A DNA stretch of 64,000 nucleotides from Burkholderia paludis (GTDB lineage Bacteria > Pseudomonadota > Gammaproteobacteria > Burkholderiales > Burkholderiaceae): the NCBI RefSeq assembly GCF_000732615.1, contig NZ_JPGL01000011.1, positions 124,001 to 188,000 on the forward strand, read 5' to 3'. Positions 1-8,852 of the stretch are shown one piece after another (the first letter of the stretch is position 1; every line of letters begins with the position of its first letter). The translations under genes were made by a program, and so were the position numbers. Below the pieces are notes generated by a model that worked only from the letters and a program-made list of their open reading frames with translations, was not told the origin of the DNA and made no database searches.

Positions 1-1349
1 AGCGCCACCTGCTGATGCACTTCACGCACGCCGATGCGTATCGCGACCGCGCGCTGACCGTGTTCGAGCGCGGCGAAGGCTGCTGGCTCGTCGACCGCAA
101 CGGCAAGCGCTACTTCGATGCGCTGGCCGGGCTGTACTGCGTGCAGGTCGGCTACAGCCACGGCGCGGAAATCGGCGACGCGATCCGCGAGCAGATGGTC
201 AGGCTGCCGTTCGCGACCAACTGGGGCGCCGGCCACGAGCCGGCGATCCGCCTCGCGCAGACGCTCGCGGCGCTCGCGCCGGAGGGCCTGAACCGCGTGT
301 TCTTCACATCGAGCGGCTCGGAATCGAACGAGGCGGCGATCAAGCTCGTGCGCCAGTATCACCAGTCGCGCGGCGAGCCGCAGCGGCGCAAGTTCATCGC
401 GCGGCGCGTCGCCTATCACGGCACGTCGTTCGGCGCGCTCGCGCTGAACGGGATGACGAATTACCGCAAGCATTTCGAGCCGCTGATGTCGGGCGTGCGG
501 CACGTGGGCAACACGAAGCGCTACGGGCGCCCGGAGGGCGAGACGGAAGCGCAGTTCACGCGGCTCCTGCTCGACGAGATCGAATCGCTGATCGTGCAGG
601 AAGGGCCGGATACGGTCGCCGCGATCGTCGTCGAGCCGCTGCAGAACGCGGGCGGCAGCCTGACGCCGCCGGCCGGCTATGCGGCCGGGCTGCGCGACAT
701 CTGCGACCGGCACGGCGTGCTGCTCGTCGCGGACGAGGTGATCTGCGGGTTCGGCCGGCTCGGCGAATATTTCGGGTCGGCGCGCTACGGGCTGAAGCCG
801 GACCTCATCACGTTCGCGAAGGGCATCGCGTCGGGCTACGTGCCGCTCGGCGGCGTGATCGCGAGCGACGCGGTGGTCGACACGGTGCTGGACGGCCCGC
901 AGCAGATGTTCCTGCACGGCGCGACGTACGGCGGCCATCCGGTCGCATGCACGGCCGCGCTCGCGAACCTCGCGATCATGGCGCGCGAAGGCGTGCTCGA
1001 GAACGTCCGCGACAACGCGGCGGTGTTCCGCCGGACGCTCGACGGCCTGCTGGAGCTGCCCTGCGTCGGCGACGTGCGCGGCGACGGCTACCACTACTCG
1101 CTCGAACTCGTGACCGACAAGGCCGCGCGCCGCTGGGCGGCCGGCATCGACGCGCAGGCGTTCGTGTCGACGCTGCTCGCACCCGCGCTCGTCGACGCGG
1201 GGCTGCTGTGCCGCGCGGGCGTCGATCACGAGGGCACGCCGATCGTGCAGTTCTCGCCGCCGCTCGTGATGTCGCGCGACGAGATCGTGTGGTTCGTCGC
1301 GCGGATCCGCGACATCCTTGTCGACACCCATGCGCGGGCGACGCGCTGA
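1..1349 (+). CDS. Class III PLP-dependent aminotransferase (5' partial)
   Basis: Transfers an amino group, typically from an omega-amine or beta-alanine-like donor, to an alpha-keto acid. The frame is open to the left edge (codons read RHLL before the first ATG at 15), and family members carry a similar N-terminal stretch before this point, so the true start probably lies outside the window. Counting from the ATG at 15, the PLP-contacting Asp is D240 in ADEVICGFG and the Schiff-base lysine is K269 in ITFAKGIASG. The next gene, 36 bp downstream on the same strand, is an aldehyde dehydrogenase. That pairing fits amine catabolism: transamination to a semialdehyde, then oxidation to an acid. Family is clear; substrate is inferred only. 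Confidence 0.9.
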   Translation, partial: RHLLMHFTHADAYRDRALTVFERGEGCWLVDRNGKRYFDALAGLYCVQVGYSHGAEIGDAIREQMVRLPFATNWGAGHEPAIRLAQTLAALAPEGLNRVFFTSSGSESNEAAIKLVRQYHQSRGEPQRRKFIARRVAYHGTSFGALALNGMTNYRKHFEPLMSGVRHVGNTKRYGRPEGETEAQFTRLLLDEIESLIVQEGPDTVAAIVVEPLQNAGGSLTPPAGYAAGLRDICDRHGVLLVADEVICGFGRLGEYFGSARYGLKPDLITFAKGIASGYVPLGGVIASDAVVDTVLDGPQQMFLHGATYGGHPVACTAALANLAIMAREGVLENVRDNAAVFRRTLDGLLELPCVGDVRGDGYHYSLELVTDKAARRWAAGIDAQAFVSTLLAPALVDAGLLCRAGVDHEGTPIVQFSPPLVMSRDEIVWFVARIRDILVDTHARATR

Positions 1350-1385
1350 GCGCGCCGCCGGCACCCGTCACACCAGGAGCATTCG

Positions 1386-2810
1386 ATGCGAACGTCACAA
1401 CAGTCCTATATCGACGGCCAGTGGCTCGACCCGGCCGGGGTGAAGCCGATCGACGTGATCGACCCGAGCACGGCGCGCCCGTATGCGCAGCTCGGGATCG
1501 GCGGCGCGGCCGACGTCGACCGCGCGGTCGGCGCGGCGAAGCGCGCGTTCGACACGTATTCGTGCTGGCCGGTCGACGAGCGCGTCGCGCTGCTGCGGCG
1601 CGTGCTCGAGATCTACCGGCGCCGCTACGAGGAGGTCGCGCAGACGATCAGCCAGGAAATGGGCGCGCCGATCGCGTTCGCGCGCGCGATGCAGGCCGCG
1701 GTCGGCACCGCGCACCTCGAACAGACGATCCGCGCGCTGCAGTCGTTCCGGTTCAGCACGCAGACCGACTCGCTGCAGGTGTCGTACGAGCCGATCGGCG
1801 TGTGCGCGCTGATCACGCCGTGGAACTGGCCGATCAACCAGATCGTGTGCAAGGTCGCGCCGGCGCTCGCGGCCGGTTGCACGATGGTGCTCAAGCCGAG
1901 CGAGATCGCGCCGTTCAGCGCGATCCTGTTCGCGGAAATCCTGCACGAAGCCGGCGTGCCGCCCGGCGTGTTCAACCTCGTGCACGGCTACGGGCATGAA
2001 GTCGGCGATGCGCTGTCGCGGCATCCCGACGTCGACATGGTGTCGTTCACGGGGTCGACGCGCGCGGGTGTCGAGGTCGCGAAGGCGGCGGCGGATACCG
2101 TGAAGCGCGTGCACCAGGAACTCGGCAGCAAGAGCCCGAACCTGATCCTGCCCGATGCCGATATCGACGACGCGGTCACGCGCGGGGTGCGCAGCTGCTT
2201 CAGCAACAGCGGCCAGTCGTGCAATGCGCCGACGCGCATGCTCGTGCATGCCGATCACCTGGCGCAGGCCGAACAGGCCGCGCGCCGGGAAGCGGAGCGG
2301 ACCGTCGTCGGCGATCCGCGTTCGGCCGAAACCGGCATCGGGCCGGTGGTCAGCCGCACGCAGTTCGACCGCATCCAGCACTTCATCCGGCTCGGGATCG
2401 ACGAAGGCGCGACGCTCGTCGCCGGCGGCCCCGGGCGGCCGGACGGGCTCGGCGACGGGTTCTACGTGCGGCCGACGGTGTTCTCGAACGTCACGCCGGG
2501 CATGACGATCGCGCGCGAGGAGATCTTCGGGCCGGTCCTGTCGATCATGACCTACCGGACCGAAGAGGAAGCGATCGCGCTCGCGAACGATTCGGTGTAC
2601 GGGCTCGCGGCCTACGTGCAGTCGAAGGATCTCGAGCGCGCGCGCCGGGTCGCGGCGAGGCTAAGGGTCGGCAACGTCCATATCAACTACCCGCCGTGGA
2701 ACCCGGCCGCGCCGTTCGGCGGCTACAAGCGTTCGGGCAACGGTCGCGAGTATGCGGAGTTCGGCCTCGTCGAATATCTGGAGACGAAGGGGACGACGGG
2801 GTACGCTTGA
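1386..2810 (+). CDS. NAD(P)-dependent aldehyde dehydrogenase
   Basis: Oxidises an aldehyde to the carboxylic acid using NAD(P). The 474-residue length is normal for the superfamily. The catalytic cysteine is C279 in SGQSC, and the general-base glutamate is E245 in QELGSKSPN. The TPWNWP motif around residue 144 lines the cofactor-binding fold, and the C-terminal NPAAPFGGYKRSGNGRE block is typical. It follows the aminotransferase on the same strand, so it probably oxidises the semialdehyde that enzyme makes. Substrate cannot be read from sequence. Confidence 0.93.
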   Translation: MRTSQQSYIDGQWLDPAGVKPIDVIDPSTARPYAQLGIGGAADVDRAVGAAKRAFDTYSCWPVDERVALLRRVLEIYRRRYEEVAQTISQEMGAPIAFARAMQAAVGTAHLEQTIRALQSFRFSTQTDSLQVSYEPIGVCALITPWNWPINQIVCKVAPALAAGCTMVLKPSEIAPFSAILFAEILHEAGVPPGVFNLVHGYGHEVGDALSRHPDVDMVSFTGSTRAGVEVAKAAADTVKRVHQELGSKSPNLILPDADIDDAVTRGVRSCFSNSGQSCNAPTRMLVHADHLAQAEQAARREAERTVVGDPRSAETGIGPVVSRTQFDRIQHFIRLGIDEGATLVAGGPGRPDGLGDGFYVRPTVFSNVTPGMTIAREEIFGPVLSIMTYRTEEEAIALANDSVYGLAAYVQSKDLERARRVAARLRVGNVHINYPPWNPAAPFGGYKRSGNGREYAEFGLVEYLETKGTTGYA

Positions 2811-3009
2811 GCGACGTGCGCCTCGGCTCCGGTTCGCGATGGCAAGCGAACCGGCGGGCCGCGGTGCAATTCCGGCGACGGCGCGCCGCGCGCGCCGCGC
2901 CGTTTCATCATTTCATCGTTTCACCGATTGCGAGGAACTCGACGATGCGGGTGGCTGAGACGACAGCGGGCCGATGCGATTCGGCCGCGAACGCGGAGGG
3001 AGGGACACG

Positions 3010-4494
3010 ATGAAGATCCTGATCGCCCGGATGAACCACGAGACGAACTCGTTCTCGCCGGTGCCGACGCCGCTCGCCGCGTTCGGCCGCGACGGCCCCG
3101 ACTGGGGCGACGACGCGTATCGCGCGAACCGCGGGATGCGCACCGCGATGGCCGCGTTCATCGATGCGGCGGAGCGTGAGGGCGCCGAGATCGTCGCGCC
3201 CGTGTCGGCGGCCGCGAACCCGAGCGGGCCGGTCGCGGCCGACGCGTATGCGGCGATCTGCGACGCGATCGTCGCGGCGGCGCCCGGCTGCGACGCGGTG
3301 ATGCTCGACCTGCACGGCGCGATGGTCGCCGAGCAGAGCGCGGACGGCGAGGGCGACCTGCTCGCGCGCGTGCGCGCGGCGCTGCCCGCCGCGCCGATCG
3401 CGGTCGCGCTCGACCTGCATGCGAACGTCACGCAGAAGATGATCGATCACGCGGACGTGATCGTCAGCTTCAAGACCTACCCGCACGTCGACATGTACGA
3501 GACGGGCGAGCATGCGGCGCGCCTGCTGCTCGACCGGCTCCACGGCCGTGCGCGGCCCGTGCTCGCGTGGCGGCAGCCGCCGCTGATGACGTCGACGCTG
3601 CGCAGCGCGAGCGCGGAGGGCGCGATGCGGCGCGCGGTGGAGGCCGCGCAGGCGGCCGAGGCGGACGGGATGCTCGCGGTCTCGGTGCTGCCCGGCTTCT
3701 CGCTCGCGGACATTTCCGCGCCGTGCATCAGCGTGGTGGTGGTGGCCGACGGCGACCGGGCCGCGGCCGACGCGGTGGCCGAGCGCATCGCGCGGCAGAT
3801 CTGGGACGCGCGCGACGCGTTCGTCTATCGCAGCGCGCCGCTCGCCGAATCGGTCGCGCAGGCCGCGGCGCTGGCGCGCGGCGCGGACCGGCCCGTGCTG
3901 ATGCTCGATCACGGCGACAACTGCATGTCGGGCGGCCCGTGCGACACGATGGATCTGCTCGAGGCCGCGCTCGCGCACGGGCTCGACGGCATCGTCAGCG
4001 GGCCGCTGTGCGACCCGCGGGCCGTCGCGGCGCTGATCGACGCGGGGGTTGGCGCGACCGTCACGGTGCCGGTCGGCAACCGGCTGCCGTCGCACGGCGG
4101 CGTGCGGCGCGAACCGTTTCGGGCGACCGGCGTCGTGCGCGCGCTCACCGACGGCGAATACGTGATCACCGGGCCGACCTACACGGGCCAGCGGGCCTAC
4201 ATGGGCCGCGCGGCCGTGCTCGATACCGGCGCGGCCACGCTCGTCGTCACCGAGCGGACGCAGGAGCCGTGGGATCTCGGCGTGTTCGAGAGCGTCGGGG
4301 TCGATCCGCGCCGCGCGCGCTTCCTGCTGCTGAAATCGCGCATGTATTGCCGGCCGGTGTTCGTGCCGATCGCGGCCGCGCTGGTCGAATGCGACAGCCG
4401 CGGCGTGACGGGTTCGGACTACGGGCTGTTTCGCTACGAGCGGCTCGTGCGGCCGGTGTATCCGCTCGACGACGTCGTCGGATGGGAGGGCTGA
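3010..4494 (+). CDS. M81 family metallopeptidase, MlrC-like
   Basis: A 494-residue protein of the M81/microcystinase-C (MlrC) family, cytoplasmic zinc hydrolases named after an enzyme that cleaves linearised microcystin peptides. Most Burkholderia members act on unknown small peptides or amides. Hallmarks are the N-terminal RMNHETNSFSP, LDLHGAMV near residue 100 and the C-terminal-domain motif MSGGPCDTM. The start at 3010 is chosen because a GGAGGGAGGG ribosome site lies just upstream and the family begins at MKILIARMNHE; the frame stays open further upstream but has no signal. It is co-directional with the transaminase and dehydrogenase genes. Family assignment is solid; substrate unknown. 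Confidence 0.88.
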   Translation: MKILIARMNHETNSFSPVPTPLAAFGRDGPDWGDDAYRANRGMRTAMAAFIDAAEREGAEIVAPVSAAANPSGPVAADAYAAICDAIVAAAPGCDAVMLDLHGAMVAEQSADGEGDLLARVRAALPAAPIAVALDLHANVTQKMIDHADVIVSFKTYPHVDMYETGEHAARLLLDRLHGRARPVLAWRQPPLMTSTLRSASAEGAMRRAVEAAQAAEADGMLAVSVLPGFSLADISAPCISVVVVADGDRAAADAVAERIARQIWDARDAFVYRSAPLAESVAQAAALARGADRPVLMLDHGDNCMSGGPCDTMDLLEAALAHGLDGIVSGPLCDPRAVAALIDAGVGATVTVPVGNRLPSHGGVRREPFRATGVVRALTDGEYVITGPTYTGQRAYMGRAAVLDTGAATLVVTERTQEPWDLGVFESVGVDPRRARFLLLKSRMYCRPVFVPIAAALVECDSRGVTGSDYGLFRYERLVRPVYPLDDVVGWEG

Positions 4495-4622
4495 CGGAAA
4501 GCAACCGGGCGCGAGACGCCGGACACGCCGGCTTTCGGGCATCATGCGGTGGCTTCGACCCGTCGAGCCGCAGGGTCGAGCCATTCCAATGCGTCCGCAA
4601 CCGATCCGGAGAACCGACCGAC

Positions 4623-5810
4623 ATGCAACCGATTTCCTTTCGCCCGCGCAGCGCGCGCCTGCTCGCCGCGCTGACCCTCGCCACGACGGCCGTTGCCGTG
4701 CACGCCGCCGACTGGATCGTGTCCGGCAACGACGGCAAGTACCAGCGCGTCGAGGGCCGCGACACCTACCTGGCTTCGCCGCCCGCCGACACGCTGACGC
4801 TGCTCGACGCCAGCACGTTCCCGCCGAAAGTCGCCCTGCAGGTCGACGTCGAGAACGGCATCCAGGGGCCGCCGCAGGCCGTCGCGATCACGCCCGACGC
4901 GAAGCTCGCGCTCGTCGGCGCGCCGACGCGCTACGACACGGCCGCGAAGCAGCTCGTATACGACACGTTCCTGCAGGTCGTGACGCTCGACGCCGCGCCG
5001 CCGGCGGTCACGCGCATCGAGCTTGGCGCGCATCCGCAGGGGATCGCGATCGACCGGGCCGGCCGGCTCGCGCTCGTCGCGAACGTCGACGGCAGCGTGT
5101 CGATCCTGCGCATCGACGGCACGCAGGTGACGCTCGACGGCAGCCTGAAGATCGGCAAGAAGCGGCTGGCCGGGATCAGCTTCACGCACGACGGCAAGCA
5201 TGCGCTGGTGTCGCTGCGCGACGAGCAGGGCGTCGCGGTGCTGAACGTCGACGACGGCAAGGTGACCGACAGCGGCGCGCGCCTGAGCACGGGCGTGGCG
5301 CCTTACACGATCGACGTGTCGAGCGACAACCGCTGGGCCGTCGTCAGCAACGTCGGGCTCGCGGGGCTGCCGGGCTATACCGGCACGCTCGCGGGCGACG
5401 CCGATTCGATCGCGCTGATCGACGTGTCGCGCGTGCCGTTCCGCACGGTCCAGTATCTGACGGTGCCGTCGTTGCCGGAAGGCGTCGCGATCTCGCCGAA
5501 CGGCAAGTGGATCGCGGTTCAGGCGATGGACGGCTCGAACCTGACGCCCGACAACCCCGGCCGCCACAAGATCGGCAAGGTGCTGCTGTTCGAGATCCGC
5601 GGCGGGCAGGCGGTGAAGGTGAGCGAATTGCCGGGCGGCGAAGCCGCGCAGGGCATCGTGTTCACCGCGGACAGCCGGCACGTGATCGTGCAGTTCAACG
5701 TCGAACGGCAACTGGCGCTGTATGCGGTGGAAGGCGGCAAGCTGCGCGATACGGGCAAGCGGATCGCGCTGACGGGCGGGCCGTCCTCGTTGCGCACGCT
5801 GCCGCGCTGA
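4623..5810 (+). CDS. Secreted YncE-like beta-propeller protein
   Basis: A 395-residue protein with a Sec signal peptide ending at about VHA-AD (residues 1-31), so the mature protein is probably periplasmic. Repeated blades such as PQAVAITPDAK, PQGIAIDRAG, LAGISFTHDGKHALV and PEGVAISPNGKW are typical of YncE/YVTN-type seven-bladed propellers. Family members are poorly understood and may bind ligands or DNA. The frame stays open upstream across the previous gene, but the ATG at 4623 with a following signal peptide is the only sensible start. It is 128 bp after the M81 peptidase gene. Confidence 0.82.
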   Translation: MQPISFRPRSARLLAALTLATTAVAVHAADWIVSGNDGKYQRVEGRDTYLASPPADTLTLLDASTFPPKVALQVDVENGIQGPPQAVAITPDAKLALVGAPTRYDTAAKQLVYDTFLQVVTLDAAPPAVTRIELGAHPQGIAIDRAGRLALVANVDGSVSILRIDGTQVTLDGSLKIGKKRLAGISFTHDGKHALVSLRDEQGVAVLNVDDGKVTDSGARLSTGVAPYTIDVSSDNRWAVVSNVGLAGLPGYTGTLAGDADSIALIDVSRVPFRTVQYLTVPSLPEGVAISPNGKWIAVQAMDGSNLTPDNPGRHKIGKVLLFEIRGGQAVKVSELPGGEAAQGIVFTADSRHVIVQFNVERQLALYAVEGGKLRDTGKRIALTGGPSSLRTLPR

Positions 5811-6022
5811 CGCGCGGGTATCGGTTCGACCGGGCGCGGCGGCCTGCCGGGCCGCGACGACACGGGCGCGGCGCGCGATGAACGCGGCAGCGCGGTCGTG
5901 TACCGGAGCCGGTGTGCCCGCGTTCCCGTGCCACCGCGCCTCGGTGTCCCGGCAACGCGCCGCCGCCGCGCCGCGCGATTGCGCGCGGCGCCCGCTTCAT
6001 GCCGGGTGGCCGGAGCCTGCCG

Positions 6023-6799
6023 TTAAGGATTGAGAAACCTGGCGAGCCAGCGCGGTGTCGCCGTACGGTCGAACACCACGTGCAGCTCGGGACTGAACGC
6101 GCCGTATTCGAGCCCGTGGCGCTGCGCAAGCAGCGTCAGGGAACGGGTCGTGTGAAACGAGATGTGGCCGTTGCGCGGCACGCAGTACCACCACTGGTCG
6201 ATGCCGCGCGCGATGATCTCCGGGGTGATCAGCGACGTCTGGAACAGCAGTGCGCCGCCGGGCTTCCGGTAGCGCATGATCTGGTCGAACAGGTCGAACG
6301 GCGCCGGATGATGCTCGAACACTTCGAACGACAGGATCGTATCGAACGTGCCTTCGGGGGGAACGGGGTGCGAGAACGGATCGTACGACGTGACGTCCGT
6401 GAAGCCGCGCGACGTCAGCTTCCGTTCCAGCAGGCCCAGGCCCGAGCCGAAATCGAGAACCCGGCTTTCGCGCATGTCCGGGAAGCTGTTGCAGAGCAGG
6501 TCGGCGTGCTGTTGCGGACGGATCTCGAGATACTCGGGGTCGTGGCGCGCGTAGTCGGCGTTGTACACGTGCCGCGCAAAATCGTCGTGCGTCCAGCTGT
6601 CGAACGCGGGCGCCCACGTGAAACCGCATTGCTCGCACGCGTGGTAGTAGATCGGGACGCCCGCATACGGGTCGACTTTCTTCCCGGCAATGATGTCGGC
6701 GCCGCAGCGCGAAAAATCGACCAGGCCGCAGAGACGTGCGGGGGCCGCACACACCTTGCAGGCGATGGGCGCCGGGGGGCGGTTCAGGTCGTGATTCAA
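6023..6799 (-). CDS. Zinc-ribbon class I SAM-dependent methyltransferase
   Basis: A 258-residue cytoplasmic methyltransferase. The N-terminus has two Cys pairs (CKVC and CEQC) forming a likely zinc ribbon, as in methyltransferases of sugar or small-molecule pathways. The SAM-binding motif I is VLDFGSGLGLLE. An acidic FDTILSFEVFEH block follows. The start is an uncommon TTG at 6799: an AGGAG site sits 8 bases upstream (6808-6812), and no ATG lies between it and the conserved cysteines. The longer upstream frame has no ribosome site. Target unknown. It is convergent with the propeller gene. Confidence 0.82.
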   Translation of the reverse strand: MNHDLNRPPAPIACKVCAAPARLCGLVDFSRCGADIIAGKKVDPYAGVPIYYHACEQCGFTWAPAFDSWTHDDFARHVYNADYARHDPEYLEIRPQQHADLLCNSFPDMRESRVLDFGSGLGLLERKLTSRGFTDVTSYDPFSHPVPPEGTFDTILSFEVFEHHPAPFDLFDQIMRYRKPGGALLFQTSLITPEIIARGIDQWWYCVPRNGHISFHTTRSLTLLAQRHGLEYGAFSPELHVVFDRTATPRWLARFLNP

Positions 6800-6807
6800 G
6801 TTCCCGT

Positions 6808-6812
6808 CTCCT
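6808..6812 (-). promoter_or_regulatory. Ribosome binding site for the TTG-start methyltransferase gene
   Basis: AGGAG on the minus strand, 8 bases ahead of the TTG at 6799. It decides the start of the methyltransferase. Confidence 0.75.
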
Positions 6813-6909
6813 GCTCGCCGGCGAGGCGCACGCGTGATGGATGGTGCGGGAAGGCTATCACAGTCGCGTCGGCCGTCACGACCGTGCACGGCGCCGCCGC
6901 GCGGCGCGC

Positions 6910-7044
6910 TTACGGACGCAGCAGGTCGAATCCGCCGAAGACGACGACACCGCTCAACGCGATCATGGCGACGGAGTGCTGGCCGAAGTAGAGAATCGCG
7001 GCGGCAAGCCACGTCGTGATGCAGAAGGCGCCGATGCGGGCCAT
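6910..7044 (-). CDS. Small membrane protein, 44 residues, hypothetical
   Basis: A 44-residue hydrophobic protein starting MARIGAFCITTW and ending GGFDLLRP. Two apolar stretches (about residues 5-19 and 24-39) suggest one long or two short membrane segments. The start at 7044 is supported by a GAGGAA site 7 bases upstream; a longer reading of the frame lacks one. It lies on the same strand as the methyltransferase, 110 bp upstream of it. No family is recognised. Confidence 0.5.
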   Translation of the reverse strand: MARIGAFCITTWLAAAILYFGQHSVAMIALSGVVVFGGFDLLRP

Positions 7045-7423
7045 CGTGGGTTCCTCGAATGCGTGATGAAGCGGGCGCGCGCTGCGCGGCGTCGGCCGCT
7101 CGAAACGGCGGGCGATGCGTGCAGGCGGGCGGACAAGGCGGCCGCGAAGCCGCGACCGCGGCGCCGGCATGCGCGGCATGCCGGGCCCGCCCGGGCGGGG
7201 CCGAGCCGGCGACGGCGTGCGCCATTTGCCGGCAAAACCGCGATTTTACCAGTGCCGCGATACCCCGAATCTGGCCCTTTCGTGGCCGAACGGCGACGAT
7301 CGTCGGGGAAACCGGTCCGGCTCCACCATTCAAGTTTCGTGTGACGAATGCCGTAAACGCGATGGAAGGCAGTTCCTGCCCTTCTTGTCACGACTACAGA
7401 CCAACAACATACGGACCGACACG
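7045..7423. other. Intergenic region between divergent genes
   Basis: 379 bp between the small membrane protein (minus) and the FlxA-like gene (plus). Apart from the GAGGAA ribosome site next to 7044 and the sigma-28-like promoter at 7330-7357, nothing else is recognised. Long open frames here are GC-rich shadows without ribosome sites. Confidence 0.5.
7330..7357 (+). promoter_or_regulatory. Sigma-28 (FliA)-like promoter upstream of FlxA-like gene
   Basis: TCAAGTTT, 12 bases, then GCCGTAAA, against the FliA consensus TAAAGTTT-N11-GCCGATAA. The match is good in both halves but the spacer is one base longer. It lies 66 bp before the FlxA-like ATG. FlxA of E. coli belongs to the flagellar class 3 regulon, so promoter and product support each other. 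Confidence 0.5.
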
Positions 7424-7924
7424 ATGCAGATCGACTTCTCCACGACCACGCACGCCTCGTTGGCGACCGGCAGTCAGACCGCAAGCGCGTCGTCGGGCGC
7501 CGCGGCGACGACGCCGGCTACGACCGCCGCAACATCGTCCACCGGCGGCGCGACGGATGCGTCGGGCGCAACGGGCACGAACGGTACGACGGGCACCACC
7601 GGCACCTCCGGCGCGCAGGGCGCGACCGGCGCCACGGGCGAGACGCTCGGCGGGTCCGGCGCGTCGTCGGTCAGCCCGGCGGTCAGCCAGTTGAAGGAGC
7701 TGATCGACCGGCTGCAGAAACAGCTGGCCCAGATCGAGCAGCAGATGGCGAGCGCGGGCCAGCGCGCGAAGGAGGACCCGGCGGCGGCGATCGAGCAGCA
7801 GTCGCTGAGCGCGGAAGCGAGCGAGATCTCGGCCGCGCTGTCGAGCGCGGTTTCGCAGCTCGCACAGGCGCTCGAGAAGTCCGGCGGCTCGTCGACGGGC
7901 GGGCTGGTGTCGACGCAGGCCTGA
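7424..7924 (+). CDS. FlxA-like family protein
   Basis: A 166-residue protein. Residues 15-75 are low-complexity Thr/Gly/Ala with repeated GATG and GTTGT units. Residues 85-160 are predicted coiled coil (QLKELIDRLQKQLAQIEQQM), the signature of the FlxA-like family. FlxA genes are under flagellar sigma-28 control in enterics but their molecular role is unclear. The ATG at 7424 is chosen because the family begins at MQIDFS and the upstream extension is GC-rich noise. A FliA-like promoter lies just upstream. No flagellar structural gene is nearby, so this is an outlying member of any motility regulon. Confidence 0.75.
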   Translation: MQIDFSTTTHASLATGSQTASASSGAAATTPATTAATSSTGGATDASGATGTNGTTGTTGTSGAQGATGATGETLGGSGASSVSPAVSQLKELIDRLQKQLAQIEQQMASAGQRAKEDPAAAIEQQSLSAEASEISAALSSAVSQLAQALEKSGGSSTGGLVSTQA

Positions 7925-7994
7925 TCGCATCCTGCCGCGTCGGCGGCGCGCATTACAATCGCAGGCACGTCTCCCTTGCCAGGACGGTAGCCCG

Positions 7995-8807
7995 ATGAAT
8001 GCGGAACTCGACGACGACGACCTCGCCCGCTTCGACGCACACGGCGGCCCGCCGCTGCCGGCGGCCGACGCCGAAGGCTGGCTGGAACACGACGGCGCGC
8101 GCATCCGGCACGCGTCGTTCGGCCAGGGCCCGCCGGTCGTGCTGCTGCACGGCGGCCTCGGTCATGGCGGCAACTGGGGCAACCAGGTGCCGGCGCTGCT
8201 CGCGGCCGGCTACCGGGCGATCGTGATCGACAGCCGCGGCCACGGCCGCAGCACGCGCGACGAGCGCCCCTATTCCTACGAACGCATGGCGTCGGACGTG
8301 CTCGCGGTCATGGACGCGCTGCGCATCGGGCGCGCGCGTTTCGTCGGCTGGAGCGACGGCGCGTGCATCGCGCTCGTGCTGGCCGGCCGCGCGCCGGAAC
8401 GCGCGGCCGGCGTGTTCTTTTTCGCATGCAACATGGATCCGGGCGGCACGAAGGAACTGGCGCCGAGCCCGCTGCTGGACCGCTGCTTCGCACGCCACCG
8501 CAAGGACTACATGCGATTGTCCGCGACGCCCGAGCGGTTCGACGCGTTCGTCGCGGCCGTCAGCGAAATGATGCGCACGCAACCGGACTACAGCGCTCGG
8601 GATCTGGCGGCGATCGCCGTGCCCGTGACGATCGTGCTCGGCGAGCACGACGAATTCATCCGGCCCGAGCATGCGGCGTATCTGGCGCGCACGATCCCGG
8701 GCGCGACGCTGACGATCCTGCCGGGCGTGAGCCATTTCGCGCCGCTGCAACGGCCCGCGCGATTCAACGCGGTCATGCTGGCGTTCCTCGACCGGCTGCC
8801 GGGCTGA
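7995..8807 (+). CDS. Alpha/beta-fold hydrolase
   Basis: A 270-residue cytoplasmic alpha/beta hydrolase without signal peptide. The catalytic triad is visible: nucleophile S120 in the elbow GWSDG, D219 in GEHDEF and H247 in GVSHFAP. The oxyanion-hole motif is LLHGGLGHGG (residues 50-59). Such enzymes cleave esters, lactones or C-C bonds; the substrate is not predictable. It stands alone and is convergent with the minus-strand operon beginning at 8853. Confidence 0.88.
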   Translation: MNAELDDDDLARFDAHGGPPLPAADAEGWLEHDGARIRHASFGQGPPVVLLHGGLGHGGNWGNQVPALLAAGYRAIVIDSRGHGRSTRDERPYSYERMASDVLAVMDALRIGRARFVGWSDGACIALVLAGRAPERAAGVFFFACNMDPGGTKELAPSPLLDRCFARHRKDYMRLSATPERFDAFVAAVSEMMRTQPDYSARDLAAIAVPVTIVLGEHDEFIRPEHAAYLARTIPGATLTILPGVSHFAPLQRPARFNAVMLAFLDRLPG

Positions 8808-8812
8808 CGTTC

Positions 8813-8850
8813 GCGGGCGGGCCGCCGCGCGCGCACCCGGCCCGCCCCGC
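8813..8850. terminator. Hairpin between convergent genes
   Basis: GCGGGCGGGCCG pairs with CGGCCCGCCCCGC, 12 pairs with one bulged base and a 13-base loop. It sits exactly between two convergent stop codons, so it may end both transcripts. There is no U-run on either side, so it may only slow polymerase or protect RNA ends. Confidence 0.4.
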
Positions 8851-8852
8851 GC

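Noticed and set aside
947-1999. Long overlapping plus-strand frames in the aminotransferase/dehydrogenase region
   Set aside because: They are Arg/Ala-rich shadow readings of GC-rich coding DNA in other frames, without ribosome sites.
2908-4584. 558-codon minus-strand frame opposite the M81 gene
   Set aside because: Its composition (Arg, His, Ala) is that of an antisense shadow; the plus frame carries the conserved family motifs.
7500-7660. Collagen-like or CRISPR-like repeats in the FlxA-like gene
   Set aside because: The repeats are low-complexity Thr/Gly/Ala codons inside one reading frame, not direct DNA repeats with spacers.
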